Translations under genes and position numbers: made by a program
Notes under the pieces: generated by a model
What the model saw: only the letters and a program-made list of their open reading frames with translations
What the model was told of the DNA's origin: nothing
The model's database searches: none
Origin: Archangium sp.
Lineage (GTDB): Bacteria > Myxococcota > Myxococcia > Myxococcales > Myxococcaceae
Length of the DNA stretch: 64,000 nt
Assembly: GCA_022843845.1 (NCBI GenBank)
Contig: JALHMW010000010.1
Location: forward strand, 103,120-167,119
Direction: 5' to 3'
Part shown: one piece after another, positions 58,132 through 64,000 of the stretch
Position numbering within the stretch: the stretch's first letter is position 1
Layout: each line of letters starts with the position of its first letter

Positions 58132-59051
58132 GCCGCCTCACCATCGCCGCGCTGGTCGCAGGGTTCGTCATCGGCCTGGGGTGTCGCACCGTCGACCCGG
58201 ACAAGGGCACGTTCTCGTGCGCGACCACCGACGACTGCGGCGCGGGTTACGAGTGCCGGCTCCAGTTCGCGGGCGGAGGCCGCTGCTTCGTCGTCGGATT
58301 CTGCAAGGACGAAGAGGTCTGCAACGGCATCGACGACACCTGCGACGGCCGGGTCGACGAGACGTTCCCCTCGAGGGACGCAGCGTGCACCTCGGGCCAG
58401 CTCGGCGTCTGCGCTCCCGGCAAGACGATCTGCCTGCTGGGAACCGAGGTCTGTGAGGCGCAGGCGAGGCCCACCGTCGAACAGTGCAACCAGCTCGACG
58501 ACGACTGCGACGGCCAGCGCGACGAGGACTTCGACCTGATGACCGACGTCGCGAACTGCGGCGCCTGCGGCGTGACCTGCACGAGCGGCACGCTCTGCCG
58601 CTCAGGCGCCTGCGTCGAGTCGCGCTGCGATGACGCCGCCGACAACGACTCGAACGGCAAGACCGACTGTGATGACGAGGCGTGCTTCGGCTTCGACTGC
58701 AACACCATGCGCGCGCCGTCGAGCCGCTGCGGCTTCGCGCCAGTCATCCCCGACGCGGGCGTTCGTGACGGGGGCGCGGCTGACGCAGGCGGAGTCGACG
58801 CAGGCGCAATCGACGCGGGGAACTCCGACGCGGGGAGCTCCGACGCGGGCGCGGTAGATGGTGGCAACGCAGACGCGGGGCCCATCGACGGAGGTTTCGT
58901 GCGCGGCTGCTTCCGCCCGGAAGGTGAATGCGCTGACGGCTTCGACAACGACGGCGACGGGCTGGCTGACTGCGCAGACCCGGACTGCAACAACCAGCGC
59001 TGCTTCACGGGCCAGGTCTGCACGATGGGCACCTGCCCGGGGCCAGGGTGA
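58128..59051 (+). CDS. MopE-like Cys-rich lipoprotein
   Basis: A 307-residue predicted lipoprotein with lipobox IGLGC. It carries MopE-type putative metal-binding motifs CNGIDDTCDGRVDE and CNQLDDDCDGQRDE, in which Cys and Asp alternate, and a similar GFDNDGDGLADC near the end. Between them is an Asp-Ala-Gly-rich stalk (about 205-255). Such proteins are frequent in myxobacteria and may bind copper or calcium outside the cell. It is coupled to the PEGA gene by ATGA overlap. Confidence 0.82.
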   Translation: MSRLTIAALVAGFVIGLGCRTVDPDKGTFSCATTDDCGAGYECRLQFAGGGRCFVVGFCKDEEVCNGIDDTCDGRVDETFPSRDAACTSGQLGVCAPGKTICLLGTEVCEAQARPTVEQCNQLDDDCDGQRDEDFDLMTDVANCGACGVTCTSGTLCRSGACVESRCDDAADNDSNGKTDCDDEACFGFDCNTMRAPSSRCGFAPVIPDAGVRDGGAADAGGVDAGAIDAGNSDAGSSDAGAVDGGNADAGPIDGGFVRGCFRPEGECADGFDNDGDGLADCADPDCNNQRCFTGQVCTMGTCPGPG

Positions 59052-59106
59052 GGCGCTCCCGTTTCATCCATTGCACCGCCCGTTCGACTCAAGCGAGGCT
59101 CGCCCT

Positions 59107-61446
59107 ATGATGCGTCTTGCGCTCCTCCTCATCGTCTGTTCGACGGCCGCCGCCGCTCAGAGTCAAGCGGCGTTCACGGTGGAGACCCTTCCGATACCGG
59201 GGAACCAGGCAGGCGACACGGCGCTGCTGCGCGACCGGTTCGGGACGAACCGCGACCTGGTGTTCGGCTCCAACATGTTCAACTCGCCTGGGCTGTACCG
59301 ATTCCTGGTCGACGGGGGTTTCGCTGACGAGTTTCCTCTGGTGGTCGCCCCCGTCATGGGCGTCGACACCCTGTCTTCCGCCGTGACGCTCCCGAGCGTT
59401 CTCGGAGGCCTCGTCGCGGTCGGCACCGCCTCCAACATCTTCGTGTACGCGCCACAGCGAGACGGGGGCATGGGCAACGCGCTGCGCCCCGACGGGGGGA
59501 TCAGCACGAACTCGTTGGCGCTCGCCCTCGCCGAGTTTGGAGCTGAGGGGGCACACCTGTACGTCAACACTGGCGCGTCCTCATTGCAGCGCTGGGAGTT
59601 CATCGAAGGCCCTCGCGGGCTCGAGCCTATTCCCAACGCGCCCATTCCACTCCGGTTTCCGCCACAGGTCATCGCGGTCTCGACGGGTCTGCGCCGCGTC
59701 TACGCGTCGATCGGCATCGGGGGCGTCGTCGAGATCAACCCGCTCGCGCCTGTCCCAACCGTGGTGCACGTCATCGACGCCGGCACCGCAGCCGACATCG
59801 CCACGGGCCTCGCGGTGTACCCCCAGAGCGACGGCGGCGCGCTGCTCATCACCTCGGTCGGAGCCAGAGATCTGTTCCGCATCTACCGGGCGCGCCCGGG
59901 CATCCCCGCCCTCCACCTCGCAGACTTCAGGTTCACCGCACCCGACGGCGGCAGGCTGGTCCGGGGGGCCGAGTTCATCGACGTGTCAGCCGCCCCGTTC
60001 GGTGGCACCGCCGCGAACCCGCTCTTCGACGGGGGCGTGCTCGTGGTCTGCGATCGCCTGAACCTCAACGGCCCCAACTACAAGCTGATCCCGTGGACGG
60101 CCATCGCGAGGGCCGCCGTGCCGCCGTTGCCGATCGACGTGCCAGGCGCCCTCCCGGTGGTCCCGCCGCCCCCGCCCCCCCGCGTCCCGTTCGTCATCGC
60201 CAGCGAGCCCGACCCCAGCCAGAGGTCGGCGGTCGCCTTCTGGCCCGGCCGCGATTCGCTCTTCGCCACGTTCCAGGGCCTGTCGGTGCTCTCGGTGTCG
60301 GACCTGAGCCGGCAGTTCAGCGTGTCTCCCGATCGCAACGATGGCGGAGTCGACGGCGGAGTCGATGGCGGCGTCGATGGCGGCGAACCGGTGCGCGGCG
60401 TGGTCAATGGAGTCGACGCGGTGCCTGGGCTGTTGGGGTTGGTGGCGATGACGAGCGTGTCGGATGACGCCGGTGCGCTGACGTTCTTCAGGGCGGACCC
60501 AGACGGCGGGCTGCTCTCCATCGGGTCGAACCCGCTCCCCGTGGACCAGGCAGGCGCGGTGGCCATCCTCGACCTCCAGGACGCTGGCGCCTTCGCCGTC
60601 GTCGCGGGCGAACAGCCCGCGCTGCACCGCTTCGAGCTGAGCCTTACTGGCACCTCGTTCGGATCCCTGCCGCTCAGTGACCTCCCGCTCCCCGCCCCTG
60701 CGAGCTCGGTCATCGCGTGGGCCTCGGGCCGCGTCTTCTACGTCGCGGCCGGAAGCGCAGGCGTGCTCGAGGTCGACCCGTTCTTCGGCGCCGCCCGCCA
60801 GCTCGTCGACGCTGGGGCCGCAGACCTCGTCACGGGCCTCGCGCTGTACCCCCAGCTCGACGGTGGAGCGCTGCTCCTGACGACCGTGCCAGCCAGAGAC
60901 CTCGTGCGCGTGTACCAGGTGAAGCCCGACCCCGTGAACCTGGTCGCCGAGTTCCACGTTTCGACGCCAGATGGCGGCGAGCTCGTACCGGGCCTCGAGT
61001 GGATGGATGTGTCGGTTGGGCCCCTGGGCCGCCCTGACAGTGGCGCCTGGTGGCCGACCGGGGCGGTGGCGATCGGAACGGCGCGAGACGGCGGAGTCGT
61101 TCATCTCCTCAGCTGGGAGACGGTCGCCCTGTCGGCCGACCCACGCCTCCCCATCGACTTCCGCGCTCCTGGAGGAGTTTCCGGGGGTGGCGCTGCGGCT
61201 GGTGGCGGTGCGGCTGGTGGCGGCGCGGCTGGTGGTGGCGCTGCCGGCGGTATGGCCGCGGGTGGTGGCGCCGCGCTGGCTGGTGGACGCGCTGGTGGAC
61301 GCGCTGGCGGCAGAGGCGGCGGCGGCGTCATCGAAGAACCTCCTCCTCCCGGCTGCTGCAACGGAGCACCGTCTGCTTCCGTGCTTCCGGCGCTGGGTTT
61401 CCTGTACTGGCTGCGGCGCTTCGGGCGTCGTCGAGCCGACGACTGA
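59107..61446 (+). CDS. Duplicated phytase-like surface protein with MYXO-CTERM-like tail
   Basis: A 779-residue exported protein. Two halves repeat the same pattern: TGLAVYPQSDGGALLITSVGARDLFRIY and later TGLALYPQLDGGALLLTTVPARDLVRVY, each followed by PDGG-L-P/RG-E/W-D-VS elements. This resembles the phytase-type beta-propeller, with an internal duplication. Canonical phytase calcium-binding acids are not clearly present, so activity is doubtful. The C-terminus is a Gly/Ala stalk, then PGCCNGAP, a hydrophobic helix and RRFGRRR, like MYXO-CTERM sorting signals. It is 13 bases before a 5'-nucleotidase gene on the same strand. Confidence 0.78.
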   Translation: MMRLALLLIVCSTAAAAQSQAAFTVETLPIPGNQAGDTALLRDRFGTNRDLVFGSNMFNSPGLYRFLVDGGFADEFPLVVAPVMGVDTLSSAVTLPSVLGGLVAVGTASNIFVYAPQRDGGMGNALRPDGGISTNSLALALAEFGAEGAHLYVNTGASSLQRWEFIEGPRGLEPIPNAPIPLRFPPQVIAVSTGLRRVYASIGIGGVVEINPLAPVPTVVHVIDAGTAADIATGLAVYPQSDGGALLITSVGARDLFRIYRARPGIPALHLADFRFTAPDGGRLVRGAEFIDVSAAPFGGTAANPLFDGGVLVVCDRLNLNGPNYKLIPWTAIARAAVPPLPIDVPGALPVVPPPPPPRVPFVIASEPDPSQRSAVAFWPGRDSLFATFQGLSVLSVSDLSRQFSVSPDRNDGGVDGGVDGGVDGGEPVRGVVNGVDAVPGLLGLVAMTSVSDDAGALTFFRADPDGGLLSIGSNPLPVDQAGAVAILDLQDAGAFAVVAGEQPALHRFELSLTGTSFGSLPLSDLPLPAPASSVIAWASGRVFYVAAGSAGVLEVDPFFGAARQLVDAGAADLVTGLALYPQLDGGALLLTTVPARDLVRVYQVKPDPVNLVAEFHVSTPDGGELVPGLEWMDVSVGPLGRPDSGAWWPTGAVAIGTARDGGVVHLLSWETVALSADPRLPIDFRAPGGVSGGGAAAGGGAAGGGAAGGGAAGGMAAGGGAALAGGRAGGRAGGRGGGGVIEEPPPPGCCNGAPSASVLPALGFLYWLRRFGRRRADD

Positions 61447-61459
61447 CGTGACCACGACC

Positions 61460-63259
61460 ATGACTCCGTTCTTCCGCACCCTCTTCGTCTCCATCGCCTT
61501 CGCGGTCCTGTCCTGCCGGACGCCGCAAGATGGGCTGCGCCCAGACTCCGACGGCGCCGTGCGCATCACCCTCGTCGGCACCAACGACGTGCACGGCTGG
61601 GTGATGACGCAGGTCGAGCAGTTCCCTCAGGGCGCGATTCGTTTCGGAGGCGCCGCCACCTTCGCGGGCTACCTCAAGCTCCTGCGTGACGAGAACCCCG
61701 GCGGCGTGTTGCTCGTCGACGGCGGCGACCTCTTCCAGGGCACGCTGATGTCGAACGTGACCGAGGGCTCGGTCGTCATCGATGCCTTCAATGCGCTCGG
61801 CTACGACGCGGCGGCGATCGGCAACCACGAGTTCGACTACGGCCCCGTCGGCCCGCAGACGCACGCGAGCGACCCGTCGATGGACTCGTTCGGAGCGCTC
61901 AAGGCGCGCATGGCGCAGGCGAAGTTCCCGCTGCTCTCCACCAACATCTACGAGTCGAACTCGCGGCTGCGCCCGTCGTGGCTGCCTGGCGATGGCACCG
62001 TGATGATCGAGCGCAAGGGCATCAAGATCGGCATCCTCGGGCTCACCACGCCGCAGACGCCGACCACCACCCTGCCCATCAACGTCGCGACCCTGCGCTT
62101 CGCCTCGCTCGGCCCCGAAGCGCTCGGCAGCGCGAAGCGCCTTCGTGAACGCGGCGCCGACCTCGTCATCGCGGTGGTGCACGCCGGCGGCCGCTGCTCC
62201 GAGTCGAAGGACCCCTCCGACCTCCACAGCTGCGACACCGACACCGGCGAGGTGTTCGAGATGATGAAGGGCTTCCCCTACGGCACGCTCGACGCCGTCG
62301 TCGCAGGCCACACCCACGCGCAGATCGGCCACTTCGTGAACGGCACGCCGATCATCGAGAGCATGGCGCTCGGCCGGTTCTTCGGCGTCATCGATCTCTA
62401 CGTCGACCCCGGCAGCCGCAAGCTGGTGCGTGAGCGCACGCGCATTCGCAGCAGCATCGAGATCTGCGAGACCGTCGATGAGGCCTCGGGCTCGTGCGAC
62501 CCCCGGCAGCTGCGCGCCCGCGCGAGCGAGGTGAAGCCGGTCGCGGCCAGGTGGCTCGGCAAGACGATCGTCGCCGATGAGGCGCTCGCGTCGCTCCTCA
62601 AGCCCGGTGAAGCGCGGGTCAGCGAGCTGCAGAACAAGCCGCTGGGGCTGACGGTCCCCAGGGCGCTCGGCCGCAACTACGAGCAGGAGAGCGTGCTCGG
62701 CAGCTTCCTGGCCGACTCGCTGCGAACGATGACCCGCGCCGACGTGGCCATGCTCAACCCCGGCGGCCTGCGCGCAGATCTCGCCCAGGGCGCGGTCAAG
62801 TACGGCGCCATCTACGAGGTGCTCCCGTTCGACAACGCCGTCGCCACGCTCGACGTCACCGGCGACCAGCTCGTGACGCTCGTGCGCGCGGCATACTCGG
62901 CGAAGAAGGGCGTCTTCCAGATCTCGGGCCTCGAGCTCGTGCTCGATCGCTGCCCCGGCCCGAACCGGCTCAAGTCGGTGCACCTGCCCGGCGGTCACGG
63001 CGTCGACCCGAACGTGCGCTACCGCGTCGTCATGCCCGACTTCCTCGCGCGCGGCGGCGATGGGCTGGGCCCCATTCTCTCGACCATCGACCCCAGGCAG
63101 GTCGACCTCGGTGAGACGCGCGGCTCGAACCTGCGCGACGAGCTCGTCGACTTCTGGGTGAAGCACCAGGAGCCCTTCGTGGCGCCCGAGCCCGGCCGCA
63201 TCTCGATGATCGGTGACGCGAAGGGCTGCGCGACGGCCGACAGCCATCGCAACCCCTGA
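61460..63259 (+). CDS. 5'-Nucleotidase/UshA-like metallophosphatase lipoprotein
   Basis: A 599-residue predicted lipoprotein (lipobox AVLSC). The metallophosphatase half holds GTNDVHGW, VDGGDLFQG, GNHEFDYG, and GHTHAQ, the metal-binding series of the UshA/CD73 family. The C-terminal half (about 330-570) holds the substrate domain with NPGGLRADL and YEVLPFDNAVATLDVTG. It should hydrolyse nucleotides outside the inner membrane to provide nucleoside and phosphate. A GTG at 61448 is an alternative start. The preceding phytase-like gene suggests a shared interest in phosphate compounds. Confidence 0.92.
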   Translation: MTPFFRTLFVSIAFAVLSCRTPQDGLRPDSDGAVRITLVGTNDVHGWVMTQVEQFPQGAIRFGGAATFAGYLKLLRDENPGGVLLVDGGDLFQGTLMSNVTEGSVVIDAFNALGYDAAAIGNHEFDYGPVGPQTHASDPSMDSFGALKARMAQAKFPLLSTNIYESNSRLRPSWLPGDGTVMIERKGIKIGILGLTTPQTPTTTLPINVATLRFASLGPEALGSAKRLRERGADLVIAVVHAGGRCSESKDPSDLHSCDTDTGEVFEMMKGFPYGTLDAVVAGHTHAQIGHFVNGTPIIESMALGRFFGVIDLYVDPGSRKLVRERTRIRSSIEICETVDEASGSCDPRQLRARASEVKPVAARWLGKTIVADEALASLLKPGEARVSELQNKPLGLTVPRALGRNYEQESVLGSFLADSLRTMTRADVAMLNPGGLRADLAQGAVKYGAIYEVLPFDNAVATLDVTGDQLVTLVRAAYSAKKGVFQISGLELVLDRCPGPNRLKSVHLPGGHGVDPNVRYRVVMPDFLARGGDGLGPILSTIDPRQVDLGETRGSNLRDELVDFWVKHQEPFVAPEPGRISMIGDAKGCATADSHRNP

Positions 63260-63446
63260 CCGGCAACTGGCCATTGTTGCTCGCAAATCGCCGCTGGAGC
63301 CGGTATTCAGCCTCGGGCGGCGCTCCGGTGTCGGTGATTCGGCCTCGGGGAATGTCAGCTCAGCGCGCTAGGATCTGAAGCTTCACGTGTCTGCCGGGTC
63401 GGTTCACTGGAAGACGATGCAGTGCTGCAGTCTCGAGGAGGGCGTG

Positions 63447-63839
63447 GTGCTCTACAAAGTCACTCCGATGCTGACGCCGGCCGAGCCCGGTGATGCGAAG
63501 AAGGCGAAAGACCCGAACGCCCCGAAGGAGCCGCGCAAGCGCCGCAAGTCGGCCGTGTTCGACGCCGACGGCAACGAGGTGTTGATCACGATGATGTGCC
63601 TGAAGTGCCGGCAGATGAAGCCGCTCGGCATGTTCGGCCTTCGCAAGATGGCCGACGGCGCGATTCGCAATCAGCCCTGGTGCCGCGGGTGCCGCTCAGG
63701 CGCAGGCACGAAGAAGCCGAAGACCGATGAGGCGCAGCCGACCGAGACGGTCGAGACGCCGGCCGTCCAGGCGGCGCCCACCACCGAGGCCCCGGCGCTG
63801 ATCGTCGAAGGCCCGGTCGAGCCTGCGACGCCAGGCTGA
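63447..63839 (+). CDS. Small basic zinc-ribbon protein
   Basis: A 130-residue protein with three parts: a basic N-terminus (KKAKDPNAPKEPRKRRK), a zinc ribbon MCLKCRQMK...WCRGC with CxxC pairs 24 residues apart, and a Pro/Thr/Glu-rich tail. The phrase KDPNAPK recalls the basic segment of HMG-box proteins, but an HMG box is not present. It may bind nucleic acid. The GTG at 63447 has AGGAGG five bases upstream, which decides the start; upstream in-frame codons exist (to a GTG at 63387). Confidence 0.6.
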   Translation: MLYKVTPMLTPAEPGDAKKAKDPNAPKEPRKRRKSAVFDADGNEVLITMMCLKCRQMKPLGMFGLRKMADGAIRNQPWCRGCRSGAGTKKPKTDEAQPTETVETPAVQAAPTTEAPALIVEGPVEPATPG

Positions 63840-63891
63840 GCTGGCCAGCTCCAGGCTGAACTGGTCAGCGCATCGTGAGGCAATCGGCATA

Positions 63892-63921
63892 GGGGCTGAA
63901 AGGAATTCCCTTTCAGTCCCC
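63892..63921. terminator. Strong inverted repeat after the zinc-ribbon gene
   Basis: GGGGCTGAAAGG pairs with CCTTTCAG-T-CCCC around AATTC, giving 12 base pairs with one bulge. It begins 53 bases after the gene stop and is symmetric, so it could terminate either strand. No T-tract follows, but the stem is strong. Confidence 0.5.
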
Positions 63922-63931
63922 TGCCACACCA

Positions 63932-63955
63932 CCGGACATGCGGGTCCGCATCCGG
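63932..63955. repeat. Hairpin CCGGA(C)ATGCGG-GT-CCGCATCCGG
   Basis: Two ten-base arms pair around a GT loop with one bulged C. The local phrase, followed by GGTTCGAAGAGTTGAGGTC, reminds me of sequence found beside mobile elements such as group II intron/reverse transcriptase or transposase genes. I cannot prove this; it may mark the boundary of an element outside the window. Confidence 0.35.
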
Positions 63956-64000
63956 CGGTTCGAAGAGTTGAGGTCAGTTCGCAAGCCGAGGGACCCCTTC

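Noticed and set aside
61328..63286. 652-residue minus-strand frame opposite the 5'-nucleotidase
   Set aside because: Shadow of a clear metallophosphatase gene; composition is Arg/Val/His/Ala-rich with no domain.

Overview
The window reads as chromosome of a high-GC myxobacterium (Myxococcota). The signs are two eukaryotic-like Ser/Thr kinases (one with a C-terminal DUF2378-like, Myxococcus-type domain), lipoproteins with long Ala/Gly/Ser spacers, MopE-like Cys-rich lipoproteins, TIGR02996-type proteins, a MYXO-CTERM-like tail and frequent GTG starts. No rRNA, tRNA, CRISPR array, complete insertion sequence or prophage was recognised. Coding density is very high and 4-base ATGA/GTGA stop-start overlaps are unusually common, so many neighbours are probably translationally coupled. 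No gene-free stretch exceeds 300 bases.

Layout. 0-5 kb: a short left-edge gene, thiL, a kinase coupled to a SAM methyltransferase, and a MATE exporter. 5-9 kb: a GapN-like aldehyde dehydrogenase lacking the usual general-base Glu, a DHFR-like reductase, and a cytochrome c-FTR1 iron permease fusion. 9-17.9 kb: a TIGR02996 protein followed by a tightly overlapping five-gene set (MoxR AAA+ ATPase, small protein, vWA-like/beta-propeller protein, TPR-like/beta-propeller protein, TIGR02996/FHA-like protein). This has the layout of the MoxR-vWA-beta-propeller (bpX) ternary systems and is the best candidate for an unusual NTP-driven system here. thyA, folA and a small membrane protein follow directly. 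19.6-20.6 kb: a decayed nucleotidyltransferase module and a cobalamin adenosyltransferase.

20.6-32.6 kb: a kinase locus. A transmembrane Ser/Thr kinase heads a five-gene minus-strand run with a secreted protein, a large lipoprotein, an N-lobe-only pseudokinase sharing the kinase's C-terminal domain, and a Cys-rich lipoprotein. Divergent is an FHA-like/TIGR02996 protein, and convergent to that is a second large lipoprotein with the same ending as the first. 32.7-48.9 kb is mostly housekeeping and stress: queG, an intact nucleotidyltransferase pair, a malic enzyme hybrid, an EamA transporter, a YiiX-like hydrolase, oxyR, a secreted KatG, an orphan ArsA, mutM, methylmalonyl-CoA epimerase, an outer-membrane barrel protein and a squalene/phytoene synthase.

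48.9-51.9 kb: an operon of ECF sigma factor, anti-sigma factor and an exported caspase-like protein. 52-57 kb: purF, two coupled histidine kinases of mirrored architecture and an RluA-type pseudouridine synthase. 57.1-63.3 kb: an envelope set of PEGA protein, MopE-like lipoprotein, duplicated phytase-like surface protein and 5'-nucleotidase lipoprotein. The right end has a small basic zinc-ribbon protein and two strong hairpins that may mark the edge of a mobile element beyond the window.
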